DNA of 64,000 nucleotides from Fibrobacter sp. UWB5. GTDB lineage: Bacteria > Fibrobacterota > Fibrobacteria > Fibrobacterales > Fibrobacteraceae. The position numbers and the translations under genes were made by a program. Location of the stretch: the NCBI RefSeq assembly GCF_002210295.1, contig NZ_MWQH01000001.1:744001-808000 (forward strand). Direction: 5' to 3'. Below the pieces are notes generated by a model that was given only the letters and a program-made list of their open reading frames with translations, searched no databases and was not told the DNA's origin. Positions 10,801 to 19,604 of the stretch are shown one piece after another (within the stretch, counting starts at the first letter, position 1; every line of letters starts with the position of its first letter).

Positions 10801-12840
10801 CGGGATGCCTTAAACAAGGGAAGTGTTACTGTCGAAAGGAAAAGCTCTTCTTTAACAATTGTCGGTGGTGTTGCGGGTCTTTTGAGTCACAAGAATGCTC
10901 GTGTCAAAACCAGCTTTAATTACGGAGATGTAGATGTCCGTGGCGGCAACAATTTGAAAGTGGGTGGCATTGCGGGCTATTATGCCTCTTCGGATACCAT
11001 TGCGGTGATGCAGAAATGCGGTAACGAGGGTAATCTTCATGCTGTCAAGACTGCCAAAAAAACAAGTGAAATGGATGTGGGAGGCCTTATTGGAGATGGC
11101 TGGTCCTTGCATATAAGCGATTCCTATAATTCGGGTAATGTCAGTGCTGGGTATAGGATGGATTCTTTGGTGACACCAAATAAGAATGCGACTTCAGATT
11201 TCATTGGCGGACTTGTTGGTGATGCGTATGATGGCGTCCCGAAAGGAATGAATTCTTTCTTTGAAATTGAAAGATCGATAAATATTGGTGATGTGTATTA
11301 CGAATCGAGTGCTGATGTTGTATTCGCTGCCGGAATTGGCGGCATTGTGGGAAGCTCTCAACCTCAGGAGATGACTATAAAAAACGTGGCAAACTATGGC
11401 TCTGTTTCTTCGAATAAGTCGGAGACATTGCTTTGGATGGGCGGCGTTGTCGGTTATTCGCTTTATACCTTGACGATGAAAAATATCGTGAATGGAGGCG
11501 CCCTTTCTTTTGATGCCGATGTAAAGAATTCTTCTAGCGGAAGCCTTGTTGGATGGAACGCCGGCTCGACTCCTTATTCGGTAAGTTCTGCTTTCCTCCA
11601 TGGTTACGAGCATCTTGAAAATCCGGAGCGCTACCATGCCGAAAATTGGGATAGTGCCGTTGTCGATTTGCAGTGGGCTCGCCTTGATACCAATGAAGCG
11701 TATACAAGGCGCTTGACTGCAGAACTTACTGCAGATTCTTTACCCTCGGTGTTGAATGCCGAAAACTGGATTCAGGTGGAAGGTTGTTATCCGCAGCTGA
11801 AGGCACTTGCAGAGTCTCCGGTAGAAGCGATTCGCAAGATTAGCGCACTTGGTGCAACGCCTGCTTATTTAAAAACCGGAAAAGAAGACTACGAACATGC
11901 CGATTTAGTCTGGAGTCCGTTTGCAGTTGCTACGAAGAATGCCCTTGGCGAAACGGCGGTTTGGACATCGAACGTGTCGCAGGTAGTGTTGAAAGCCGAT
12001 ACCGTTTCTTTCAAGGCCCTGGATCGTGACACGGTTACGGTGTTGACCGTTGCTGCAGATGGCTACAAAAAGTCAGTTTGGGTTTCTTTGATGTCCCTCT
12101 TCAAAAAGAACCTGGATTTCTCGAAGGTGAAATGGGACTATACGGCGCCCTTCACTTACGATGGAAAGGCTAAGGCTGTTTCTTTGAGTGGCCTTCCGGA
12201 ACAGGTAAAGGCAACTTACTGCAACGACAGTGCAACGGTTCCTGGAACGTATGTTGCCCGCGTGACGTTGCAATACGATACGGCCCAGTACAATGCGCCG
12301 GTCTTCACGGATAGCCTAAAGTGGACCATCAACAAGGATACGCTGGATCTTTCGAAGATCGTGTGGAGTAAGACTGTAGAATTTGAATTTGATTCTACGG
12401 AACATTCCGTAAAGCTTGAAAACGTTCCGGAACAAGTTGCGGTCGACTATGCCGATGCCTCGCAGACGAAGCCGGGGGAATACCATGCAATGGCCGTACT
12501 CCGTTACGATACCTCGCTGTATGTGGGTAAGGATTACAAGGATTCCACGCTCGTATGGAAGATTACTGAAAGTTCCACGAAGGTGGTTGCTGCAATCACC
12601 GCCCCGAACAGCGTGAACCTTGTGCGCTACGGTACAGGAACATGGGCTCTTGAGTTTACGCAGAATGTTCCTGCAAATGCCCGCGTCTCTGTAGTCGGCA
12701 TTGACGGCAAGAAAATTTCGGCAAAGATAGTGCGTGGCGCCCAAAGTATTGCGTTGCAGGGTATGCCCGCAAACGGCATCGCCCTTGTCCGAGTCGCTTA
12801 CCCGGGCATGTCAAAGACGTTCAAGATTAATCTTCGCTAA
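7840..12840 (+). CDS. Giant GLUG-repeat surface protein with tandem MBG-like domains and T9SS tail
   Basis: This 1,666-residue protein has a signal peptide (MLKRACLFFIALSCAVFA). The start was chosen because AAGGAGG lies 6 nt before this ATG; an ATG two codons earlier directly abuts it. Most of the protein is many repeats of the GGIVG/GGIAG type (GLUG motif), predicted to form a beta-helix or solenoid. There are two homologous modules. Each opens with DLGT.ENPLTI, then a DLDLS.VCG..GNWTPI segment, and closes with YPQ(I/L)K.LAE(N/S)P. Two ~75-residue repeats near residues 1420-1575 (FTYDGKAKAV..., PGTY/PGEY...) look like MBG/YDG domains. A T9SS-like tail ends KINLR. The likely role is an adhesin or cell-surface stalk, inferred only from architecture. 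It converges on the GH16 gene with a 5-bp gap. Confidence 0.85.
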   Translation: MLKRACLFFIALSCAVFAADLGTAENPLTIDNENDLVLLRNAVNAGSGTFKGVDVSDGATDLYFKLVRDLDLSTVCGKNVGNWTPIGSMEHPFKGNFDGDGKTIDYLYIDEDLPERGDTEVGYYGLFGVMETEYESTTEVKNLTIGENSRIYSEREGQVGAVVGHAGFNVIIANCKNKGRVHGRIAAGGIVGFAGNAALSDGVRIKNCVNEGYVDAMLKAGGIVGAVNGFGVHIDSCTNLGGVYASDTAAGIVAADYSSIMTSAKLNYLINKGNVSSGKISGGIIAVTADGGASITNSFNSGHVQASTSAAGIVGHWKSMMNPQTILTCVNSGSVFAGTNAGGIVGFVAESSPSYMKISQSLNLGVINAGAYAGGIVGNNNNGAFYADHNMNAGAIGFGYAGGIAGRVKTDAAENIAANLSIAAPDTFAIYDSVMSHFEEDCLYPVDAAHAYVTDSLISGKTVAALGDSLWVYKEGYYPQIKTLAENPMKEIRDAQQVASTPVRLGLGDDIAHISKNISYTTKDAAGNAVDVYSARGNISFVNDSVATPYSLGTDTLYVLNENATKKIIVNVSAINDLGTLENPLTISSVEELLQFRKALADTTKYKGVLMDDAGARLAFKITKDLDLSSVCGPSKGNWTPIKNFLGKLNGANHKISNLYIDIEDSLSQVNGGLFETIIAADTAIVENLVLENVHIRLAGGRSAGAIAGYMGGNVGIIRNNVSDGTIYSNGRAGGLVASIGLNEFILQNNLVEGSVEVARSDSTKSQEIVGGIIGFTGGTKASVTGNVNRANVKGTYVDAVSGILGVMSAQSTIENNINEGNLTGVVGSYLGGIAGEITSSVRFVDNHNKGDVKVNSYAEYVYMGGTVGFLAEVYSNDGVVENNSNTGNIDVSLYEYLYDKYVGGVFGRYIHTKASDLVNKGDVSALVLAASTVKVGGVIGSADYTDSVSLALIVNEGAVEVNVDTSEVGTYVGGVLGYSNSKYVEIRDALNKGSVTVERKSSSLTIVGGVAGLLSHKNARVKTSFNYGDVDVRGGNNLKVGGIAGYYASSDTIAVMQKCGNEGNLHAVKTAKKTSEMDVGGLIGDGWSLHISDSYNSGNVSAGYRMDSLVTPNKNATSDFIGGLVGDAYDGVPKGMNSFFEIERSINIGDVYYESSADVVFAAGIGGIVGSSQPQEMTIKNVANYGSVSSNKSETLLWMGGVVGYSLYTLTMKNIVNGGALSFDADVKNSSSGSLVGWNAGSTPYSVSSAFLHGYEHLENPERYHAENWDSAVVDLQWARLDTNEAYTRRLTAELTADSLPSVLNAENWIQVEGCYPQLKALAESPVEAIRKISALGATPAYLKTGKEDYEHADLVWSPFAVATKNALGETAVWTSNVSQVVLKADTVSFKALDRDTVTVLTVAADGYKKSVWVSLMSLFKKNLDFSKVKWDYTAPFTYDGKAKAVSLSGLPEQVKATYCNDSATVPGTYVARVTLQYDTAQYNAPVFTDSLKWTINKDTLDLSKIVWSKTVEFEFDSTEHSVKLENVPEQVAVDYADASQTKPGEYHAMAVLRYDTSLYVGKDYKDSTLVWKITESSTKVVAAITAPNSVNLVRYGTGTWALEFTQNVPANARVSVVGIDGKKISAKIVRGAQSIALQGMPANGIALVRVAYPGMSKTFKINLR

Positions 12841-12845
12841 GTAAT

Positions 12846-13985
12846 CTATTGCGTCACTCGAATGTAGTCGACGAGCATTTCGTTCGGGAATTGCGAGTCG
12901 TCTACTTCGAATCCGGGCCAGTTGCCTGCAACGGCGACATTCAAGATAAAGAAGAACGGCTTGTGGAATTCTTCGGTGTCGCCGGTGTTATTTTCGATTA
13001 AAATCTCGTGATACATGAAGTCATCCACAAACATGCGGATGTACTTTTCGTCCCATGTGAATTTGTAATTGTGGAATTGCGTGACATCGAGATCGAATTT
13101 TTGGTCGCGGTAATTGCCGGTGTTGTTGCCGTAGGTGGCATACTCGCTGCCGTTAGCCCAATGGTTGGTGCCGTAGACGATGTTTTCGCTGTTCACCGTT
13201 TCGATGATGTCAATTTCGCCGCAGGCGGGCCAGCTTACGGCATCGATGTTTTCTCCGAGCATCCAGAATGCCGGCCAGATTCCCTTGCCTACGGGGAGCG
13301 CGATTCTCGCTTCAACGGTGCCGTAGGTAAAGCTGAACTTACCCTTGGTAATCATGCGGGCCGAGGTGTACTTGGAACCTTCGTAGTCTTCCTTGGTTGC
13401 GCGAATGTGCAGAATGCCGTCTTGTACGTAGGCGTTTTCTTTGCGGTCGGTGTAGTATTCCCATTCGTTGTTGCCCCAGCCGCTGGCACCGGTGCCGATT
13501 TCAAAAGTCCATTTTTCGGAGTCTATGTTGTCGCCGTCAAATTCGTCGTGCCAGAGATACGGGGATTCGCCGGGGTTGCTTTCACTCGAAATGTTTCCGC
13601 TGGAAGTGATTCCGCTCGAGCTGCTGGCAATGTCATTTGCGCTGCTCGTGGCAACGCTTGAACTGTTTGCAGTGTCGCTCGAACTGCTTGCGATGTCATT
13701 TGCGCTGCTCTCGGCATCGCGAGAACCGCTCATGTCGGTAGCGGAAGAATTTGCTGTGGATGGATTTTCAGCCTCGCTGGAGATTGCCGGGACATCTGCG
13801 GAAGACGAGGTCGGTTCGTCAATCGGGGATTCCGTTGCGGAAGATAGGTTCGTCTCACTGGAAGGGGTGGTCTGCTCGCTTATTTCGGTATTTTCGGCAT
13901 TGGATGAGGAATCCGAGGAGCAGGCTGCCGCGAAAATGGCAACCCCTGCACAGAGGGAAAAAAGGCTAAAAAGGGGGGATTTCAT
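12846..13985 (-). CDS. GH16 laminarinase-type endo-beta-glucanase lipoprotein
   Basis: The 379-residue product starts with a lipoprotein signal (lipobox AAAC, then Ser-rich sequence). A low-complexity linker of Ser, Ala, Asn and Thr covers about residues 24-140. The GH16 domain follows. Its catalytic motif is EIDIIE with nucleophile Glu257, Asp259 and acid/base Glu262. WPAFWMLG just before it is typical of laminarinases (endo-1,3-beta-glucanases); lichenase activity is possible. It is not the circularly permuted lichenase known from F. succinogenes. No T9SS tail is present, so it should be lipid-anchored and tethered by the long linker. The upstream sequence has a TATAAT-like box ending only a few bases before the ATG, so the leader is very short if that is the promoter. 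Confidence 0.92.
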   Translation of the reverse strand: MKSPLFSLFSLCAGVAIFAAACSSDSSSNAENTEISEQTTPSSETNLSSATESPIDEPTSSSADVPAISSEAENPSTANSSATDMSGSRDAESSANDIASSSSDTANSSSVATSSANDIASSSSGITSSGNISSESNPGESPYLWHDEFDGDNIDSEKWTFEIGTGASGWGNNEWEYYTDRKENAYVQDGILHIRATKEDYEGSKYTSARMITKGKFSFTYGTVEARIALPVGKGIWPAFWMLGENIDAVSWPACGEIDIIETVNSENIVYGTNHWANGSEYATYGNNTGNYRDQKFDLDVTQFHNYKFTWDEKYIRMFVDDFMYHEILIENNTGDTEEFHKPFFFILNVAVAGNWPGFEVDDSQFPNEMLVDYIRVTQ

Positions 13986-14090
13986 GCCTTAATTATATAA
14001 AAAATCGCCATTTTCTGCATAATTGTGAGAATTTCGTCATATTTGTAGAATATTTTCTTAAGAAATCGTCAAAAAAGCCGTTTTATGATA

Positions 14091-14098
14091 TATATTTA
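14091..14098 (+). promoter_or_regulatory. Candidate -7/-10 element of the sensory island
   Basis: TATATTTA lies 22 bp before the ATG of the response-regulator gene and fits the TAnnTTT pattern seen before several genes here. No TTG is found at the 20-bp spacing in this case. Confidence 0.4.
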
Positions 14099-14120
14099 CA
14101 ATGTGTAAAGAGGATTTAAC

Positions 14121-15164
14121 ATGTTGGTTTCGCAAAACAAAACGGTCTTGATCGTAGACGATGACCGAATGAATTTAAAGTTCGCCGAGCACATGCTCAG
14201 TTCGACGTATGACGTCGTGATGGCGAACTCTTACGAGGATGCGTTGGACTACCTGTCAAAGGAGTTGCCTGCGCTTGCCCTTTTGGATGTTCACATGCCG
14301 GGCAAGAACGGCTTCGAATTGCTGGCCGAGATTCGTAAGATCAAGCATTGCAACGAGTTACCGGTGGTGTTCTTGACCGCGGACAGCGACCGGGAGACCG
14401 AGGTCCGGGTGTTTCAGGAAGGTGGCCTCGACTATATCCAAAAGCCCCTGGTGCCCGAAGTGGTGCTTGAGCGAATCAAGCGAATTCTCTCGCTTCGCGA
14501 ATTGCAGGTCAACCTTGAAAGCGAAGTGGAACGCCGTACTGAAGAACTCGAAGAAAGCCGTCGCAAACTTCAAGTTCTTTCTTTGCAGGTGGTCAAGACG
14601 CTTGCTTCGGCGATTGATGCCAAGGACCGCTACACGAACGGTCATTCGAGCCGCGTGGCTAAGTACAGCAAGGAAATTGCTCGTCGCGCAGGCAAGCCCG
14701 TGGAATTCCAGGACGAAATCTATTTCATTGCCCTGTTGCACGATATCGGAAAAATCGGTATTCCGGACTATATCTTGAACAAGAATTCCAAGCTCACGGA
14801 CGAAGAATACGAAACGATTAAACAGCACCCGAGTATCGGTGTGGAAATTCTGAAGAACATCACCGAGATGCCCAAAATCGAAATCGGTGCGCATTACCAC
14901 CATGAACGTTTTGACGGCAAGGGTTACCCGGAAGGGCTTGCCGGTTATGGCATTCCTGAAATTGGCCGCATTATCGCCGTGGCCGACGCCTACGATGCCA
15001 TGACGAGTCGCCGTAGTTACCGTTCGGCCTTGCCGCAAGAAACGGTTCGCAGTGAAATTGTTCGCGGTCGCGGTCTGCAGTTCGATCCGGACTTCGCCGA
15101 TATCATGCTTCAGATGATTGACGAAGACGTGAATTATACCATGCGCGACGATAGACTTGTCTGA
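14121..15164 (+). CDS. Response regulator with HD-GYP phosphodiesterase output
   Basis: The 347-residue protein has an N-terminal receiver domain ([10 protein letters not shown], phospho-acceptor Asp56 in LLDVHMPG, and a conserved Lys in YIQKPL). A short coiled coil (residues ~130-160) leads to an HD-GYP domain. HD residues are His207-Asp208 in LLHDIGKIG and the GYP motif reads [11 protein letters not shown]. All metal-binding motifs look intact, so it should hydrolyse c-di-GMP to pGpG/GMP when phosphorylated. The ribosome-binding site is AGAGGA. It is the first gene of a tightly packed island with two hybrid kinases and two BMP-family proteins, which makes it the obvious output for their phosphorelay. 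That link is inferred from position. It has no DNA-binding domain. Confidence 0.93.
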   Translation: MLVSQNKTVLIVDDDRMNLKFAEHMLSSTYDVVMANSYEDALDYLSKELPALALLDVHMPGKNGFELLAEIRKIKHCNELPVVFLTADSDRETEVRVFQEGGLDYIQKPLVPEVVLERIKRILSLRELQVNLESEVERRTEELEESRRKLQVLSLQVVKTLASAIDAKDRYTNGHSSRVAKYSKEIARRAGKPVEFQDEIYFIALLHDIGKIGIPDYILNKNSKLTDEEYETIKQHPSIGVEILKNITEMPKIEIGAHYHHERFDGKGYPEGLAGYGIPEIGRIIAVADAYDAMTSRRSYRSALPQETVRSEIVRGRGLQFDPDFADIMLQMIDEDVNYTMRDDRLV

Positions 15165-15180
15165 TGAGCGGGGTGGATCG

Positions 15181-17406
15181 ATGCGGACTATTGTGCCTAA
15201 CGACATCTTTGATGAAAACGATCGTCGCGTTTTGCAAACCCTGACACGCGTCATGCGCTGGCTATGGGCGATGTTTCCGTTAATCTATTTCGGAAACATT
15301 ATTCATTTGTTTAAAATCGACTATTGCGAACTGACGATTTTGACAGCAATCGCTTTCGTGATTCTGTGGCTCCCGACATTTATTGAGCGCATGGGAGCTC
15401 CGCTCGTAGTGCGTCGGTATTTTTGCGTGCTCGGTATGGGGTGCATTATTGCAACGCTTGCGACGAACGAAAACATTGGCGTTTACATGACCTATTCTCT
15501 TGCCATGGTCACGAGTCTGTTGTTTTTCAACGCTGCCTTTACCCTTAAAATTTCGATATTCAGTTACATCTTGATTGTGGTATCCCTTTACTTTAGGGCT
15601 CCCGGTGCCAACCATGGAGAATTTTCTTCGGATACGTTCTGGTGGATTTCTCGTTCGGCGGGCTTTTTGATTGAAGCGATTACCATGACCCTTTTGTGCA
15701 TTACCATTGCAAAACTCACGCACCGCTTGCTTGAAAATTTGGATAATGCCCGCAAAGAAGCCCAACATTCCGACGAACTCCGTAAGGCTTGGGCCGAAGC
15801 CGAAGAAGCCCGTAAGAATGCGGAATCGGCGAACATGGCCAAGAGCTTTTTCCTTGCCAACATGAGCCACGAAATCCGCACGCCGATCAACGGCATTTTA
15901 GGGATGAATGCCATGCTCCTGAAGGAATGCAAGGACAACTCGCTGCTGGAATATGCCCAAAATATCCAGAATGCAGGCCACACGCTTTTGTCGTTAGTGA
16001 ACGATGTCTTGGACATAACCAAGATTGAATCGGGCAAGATGGAACTTTTTGTCGAAGAGTACGACTTGTTCGCGGTGCTGAATGATTGCTACTGCGTCGC
16101 TAATCCGCGTGCACAAAGCAAGGGGCTGGAATTCAATATCAACGTGAATCCGAAGACGCCCGCGCTCTTGGAAGGCGACGATGTGCGACTCCGCCAGATT
16201 GTGAACAACCTGCTTTCGAACGCTATCAAGTATACGCCGAAGGGAACGGTAGACTTGCTGGTCGATTTCAAGGCCCTGCCTGAGGAAAATTCGACTAAGC
16301 GTATTGAACTCGTGATAATTGTGGCTGACACCGGTATCGGGATTCGCTCTGATGACCGTGAAAAATTGTTCCAGAGTTTTGAACGAATCGATTTGGAACG
16401 CAACCGGAATATCGAAGGCACGGGACTTGGGCTGAACCTGACGAAAAAATTGGTCGAGATGATGAAGGGCCGCGTGCTGGTGAAAAGCGTCTACGGTTCC
16501 GGCTCGGTATTCGAAGTCCATATTCCGCAACCCGTCAAGAGTGATGAAGTTATTGGCAACTTTATTGAACGTCATAAGGAATTTATTTCGTTTGATTCCG
16601 CAGATAAAAAGTTCAAGGCGAAAAAAGCCCGGTTGCTCGTGGTCGACGATGTCGTCATGAACCTGAAGGTGGTTTGCGGACTCCTCAAGGAAACGGAGGT
16701 AAAAATCGATACGGCGACCAATGGTGAAGATGCCCTTTCGCTTGTTGAAGAAAATCATTATGACTTGATTCTTTTGGACCACATGATGCCCGTGATGGAT
16801 GGCATTGAAACCTTGCAATGCATGAAGGACATAAAGGGCTTTGATATTCGGAAGACACCCGTGGTCATGCTTACGGCCAATGCCGTGGTGGGCGCCAAAG
16901 ATGCCTACATGCAGGCGGGATTTACCGACTACATTACCAAGCCGATTCGCGAAAAGGTTTTGCTTTCGGTGGTGAAAAAACTTTTGTCGCCTGAGCTTAT
17001 CGAAGATGTTCACGCTGTCGAAAAGAACCTGGCGAAACAGGCCTCGTCTTCGATGGGTGCGCTATCGGAATTCCTGAATACGGAAACGGGGCTTGGCTAC
17101 TGCATGAACGACGAATCCTTTTATCGTGAAATGCTTGCCGAATACGTGAAGAACGATCGTCGCGATGAATTGGAAAAATCCTTGGCAAGTAATGACCTTG
17201 AATGTTACCGGATTACAATCCATTCCCTGAAAAGTACATCGTTGACAATCGGGGCGGTCGCCTTGTCGGAATCGGCCAAGGCGCTAGAAACGGCTTGTAA
17301 AGAAGGCAACGTGGATTATGTCCGTGCGCAACATGAAAAGTGCATGGCTGACTATAAAACGATTCTAGAAAAATTGTCCGTTTATCTTGCAGCAGGGGAG
17401 TCGTAA
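15181..17406 (+). CDS. Membrane hybrid histidine kinase (HisKA-HATPase-REC-Hpt)
   Basis: The 741-residue protein begins with about five or six transmembrane helices (residues ~20-190) and no large periplasmic domain. A coiled coil then leads to the kinase core: His230 in NMSHEIRTP, the N-box [10 protein letters not shown], and G-boxes ADTGIGI and GTGLGL. A receiver domain has Asp533 in [13 protein letters not shown]-terminal Hpt domain carries His681 in IHSLKS. It can therefore run a full internal phosphorelay and pass phosphate to a separate receiver such as the HD-GYP protein just upstream. I chose the ATG at 15181; a TTG start at 15157 would overlap the upstream gene. The closely related kinase at the end of the island has a different sensory region. 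Confidence 0.92.
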   Translation: MRTIVPNDIFDENDRRVLQTLTRVMRWLWAMFPLIYFGNIIHLFKIDYCELTILTAIAFVILWLPTFIERMGAPLVVRRYFCVLGMGCIIATLATNENIGVYMTYSLAMVTSLLFFNAAFTLKISIFSYILIVVSLYFRAPGANHGEFSSDTFWWISRSAGFLIEAITMTLLCITIAKLTHRLLENLDNARKEAQHSDELRKAWAEAEEARKNAESANMAKSFFLANMSHEIRTPINGILGMNAMLLKECKDNSLLEYAQNIQNAGHTLLSLVNDVLDITKIESGKMELFVEEYDLFAVLNDCYCVANPRAQSKGLEFNINVNPKTPALLEGDDVRLRQIVNNLLSNAIKYTPKGTVDLLVDFKALPEENSTKRIELVIIVADTGIGIRSDDREKLFQSFERIDLERNRNIEGTGLGLNLTKKLVEMMKGRVLVKSVYGSGSVFEVHIPQPVKSDEVIGNFIERHKEFISFDSADKKFKAKKARLLVVDDVVMNLKVVCGLLKETEVKIDTATNGEDALSLVEENHYDLILLDHMMPVMDGIETLQCMKDIKGFDIRKTPVVMLTANAVVGAKDAYMQAGFTDYITKPIREKVLLSVVKKLLSPELIEDVHAVEKNLAKQASSSMGALSEFLNTETGLGYCMNDESFYREMLAEYVKNDRRDELEKSLASNDLECYRITIHSLKSTSLTIGAVALSESAKALETACKEGNVDYVRAQHEKCMADYKTILEKLSVYLAAGES

Positions 17407-17407
17407 C

Positions 17408-18508
17408 ATGAAGCTAGTTTATGTTGTTCCGTCGCTAATCCTTGCTGTCATTATAGCGGGATTGCTCACATTCAATGTGAAAAAGAAAAATACGGACATT
17501 ACCCGCGAAAAGACAAGAGTCGCCATGATTATGAACGGCTCTATCGAAGACCATAGCTGGGGACAGTCCCATTATGAGGGAATGCGAAAGACCGCTAAGG
17601 AGTTGAATCTGGACGTTATGTTCCGCGAAAGGATTCCGGCAGATAGAACTTCTGAAGAAGTGATGGAAGGCCTCATTGCCGCAGGCGCAAAGATTGTCGT
17701 GGCGAATTCTTTCCAGTTGGGGCCTTACGTTCAAAATGTGGCTGTCAAGCACCCGGATGTAAAGTTTTTCCATGCGTCCGGCTTGTCGTATTCCAGGAAT
17801 ATGGCGACGTATTTTGGCCGAATTTACCAGATGCGTTACCTTTCGGGCATTGTTGCCGGTATGCAGACAAAAACGGGTAACATTGGTTATGTGGCGGCGT
17901 TCGATATTCCCGAGGTGATTCGTGGAATAAACGCTTTTACCTTGGGCGTGAAAAAGGCGAACCCGGATGCGAACGTGATTGTTCGCTGGACAAAATCCTG
18001 GAACGAGGACAAGGCCTGTGCTAGGGCGACCCGTACCCTTTTGGCTCATCACGATTCCATTGATGTGCTTACCTTGCATACAGACAGCCAGGAACCCTTA
18101 CGCATTGCAGATTCTCTTGGAATCTGGCTGGTGGGTTATAACTTGGACAATGCAGAAATGTATCCGGAACATTTCTTGACGGCTCCCGTGTGGCGCTGGG
18201 AAAATTTCTATACGCCGCACATTCTCGAGGTTCTTAAACGAAAATTTGTAGGCCGAAATTATTGGAGCGGAGCCAATTCGGGCGTGGTTGACTTGGCACC
18301 ACTTACAAGTCATGTGGCGCCGGAGGCTGTTGAACTTGTGGAGAGTGAACGCGAAAAAATTCAGAACGGTTCTTTTGATGTTTTTTACGGACCCATCGAA
18401 GATGATGCCGGAACAATTCGCATTAATGAAGGCGAAAGTATGTCTGACAGCGACATGCTGAATAATTTCAACTGGTTCGTAAAGGGGGTAACGGTCGATG
18501 AAGAGTAA
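17408..18508 (+). CDS. BMP/PnrA-family periplasmic binding protein, membrane-anchored
   Basis: The 366-residue protein has an N-terminal hydrophobic segment (residues ~3-25) followed by KKK and no lipobox Cys, so it probably stays anchored by an uncleaved helix. The rest matches the basic membrane protein (Bmp/PnrA/Med) family: a VAMIMNGSIEDHSW start, an IGYVAAFDIPEVIRGINAF segment and a WTKSWNE segment like the SWND of PnrA. Known members bind purine nucleosides and normally feed an ABC importer, but no permease or ATPase gene is present here. It sits 1 bp after one hybrid kinase and overlaps the next BMP gene by 11 bp. A role as a ligand-sensing partner for the kinases is inferred. The start follows GGGGAG. 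Confidence 0.85.
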   Translation: MKLVYVVPSLILAVIIAGLLTFNVKKKNTDITREKTRVAMIMNGSIEDHSWGQSHYEGMRKTAKELNLDVMFRERIPADRTSEEVMEGLIAAGAKIVVANSFQLGPYVQNVAVKHPDVKFFHASGLSYSRNMATYFGRIYQMRYLSGIVAGMQTKTGNIGYVAAFDIPEVIRGINAFTLGVKKANPDANVIVRWTKSWNEDKACARATRTLLAHHDSIDVLTLHTDSQEPLRIADSLGIWLVGYNLDNAEMYPEHFLTAPVWRWENFYTPHILEVLKRKFVGRNYWSGANSGVVDLAPLTSHVAPEAVELVESEREKIQNGSFDVFYGPIEDDAGTIRINEGESMSDSDMLNNFNWFVKGVTVDEE

Positions 18509-19604
18509 AGTGACTATGGGGGCGTTAACGGCAGTCGTCATCTTTTTTGCGCTGTTGTACGTGGTGTTTGCAAAAGTCGACAACGTGGAATCGGTCAAGA
18601 AGACCGAATCGCAAAAGCTCCGTGTCGGGTTTGTCCTTTTAAGCGATACGGCCGATAATGGCTGGAATGAAACTCATTACAAAGGGATTAGGGCTGCTTG
18701 CGATTCCCTTGGCGTGCAAAGGAACTTGGTGATTGATATTCCCGAGGAACGTATTCCCCTTGCGAATGCGGTGACCGGAATGATTGCCGATAGCTTGAAA
18801 GTCATTGTGCTTACGAGCTACAATTATCCGATTTTAATCAAGGATATTATTGAATCGCATCCGGAAGTGACATTCTATGGAATCAACTGGGAATACGATG
18901 CTCCCAACTATAAAGCCTATTTTGCCCGTATTTACCAGGCTCGATATCTTGCAGGAATTGTTGCGGGGGCCATGACCAAGACGAACCACGTGGGCTTTGT
19001 CGCTGCGATGAAGAATATCCAGGTTTATAGGGGCTTGAATGCGTTCATCTTGGGCGTGCAAAGCGTTAACCCGAAAGCGAAGGTGTATGTGCGCTGGACG
19101 AATTCCTGGAACGAAGGCGGAATGGAAACTGAAAACGCAAACAAGTTGATTGATAGTTCGGGTATCGATGTTATCGCGTTCCATCAAGACAGGGCCTTTA
19201 TTATTGAAGTGGCCGAAAAGCGTGGGCTATATTGCATTGGAAACCATGTGGAAAATAACCGGTTCTCGCCTAGAATGCTTACCTCCATCGCTATCAACTG
19301 GGGCATTATTTACAAGGACTTTATTCAGGACTATATCCAGAAAAAGGATAACGAAAATATGGATTACTGGGTCGGACTAGAAAAAGATGCCGTAGGGCTT
19401 GCATTCTATTCTAGCGAAGTTCCTGATAGCGTGAAGATTCTGGTAAATGCGGCTGCCGAAAAAATCAAGGCAGGCTACAATGTTTTCTCGGGAAGGATTG
19501 AGGATGTCGAAGGAAAGATCCGTTCCGAAGAGGGCGAAACGATTAGTGACGAAGTTCTGCACAATGAAATGAATTGGCTTATAAAGGGTGCGATAGAACC
19601 ATGA
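18498..19604 (+). CDS. Second BMP/PnrA-family periplasmic binding protein, membrane-anchored
   Basis: This 368-residue paralogue of the preceding gene has the same layout: an N-terminal hydrophobic anchor (VTMGALTAVVIFFALLYVVF) without lipobox Cys, then the Bmp fold. Shared motifs are DNGWNETHY, YFARIYQARYLAGIVAG, RGLNAF and WTNSWNE. Divergence from its neighbour is substantial, so the two may bind different ligands or form a heteromeric sensor. The start overlaps the upstream gene by 11 bp and the stop overlaps the next kinase start in an ATGA, so translation is probably coupled. No transporter partner is encoded nearby. Family assignment is good; ligand and partner are unknown. Confidence 0.85.
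   Translation: MKSKVTMGALTAVVIFFALLYVVFAKVDNVESVKKTESQKLRVGFVLLSDTADNGWNETHYKGIRAACDSLGVQRNLVIDIPEERIPLANAVTGMIADSLKVIVLTSYNYPILIKDIIESHPEVTFYGINWEYDAPNYKAYFARIYQARYLAGIVAGAMTKTNHVGFVAAMKNIQVYRGLNAFILGVQSVNPKAKVYVRWTNSWNEGGMETENANKLIDSSGIDVIAFHQDRAFIIEVAEKRGLYCIGNHVENNRFSPRMLTSIAINWGIIYKDFIQDYIQKKDNENMDYWVGLEKDAVGLAFYSSEVPDSVKILVNAAAEKIKAGYNVFSGRIEDVEGKIRSEEGETISDEVLHNEMNWLIKGAIEP

Noticed and set aside
7840-12840. Periodic repeats that could suggest a CRISPR array or tandem DNA repeat
   Set aside because: The periodicity is at protein level (GLUG motifs in one long frame) and the DNA units are too divergent and irregular.
14121-19604. BMP genes as part of a normal nucleoside ABC importer
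   Set aside because: No permease or ATPase gene is adjacent; the neighbours are signalling genes, and neither protein has a lipobox.
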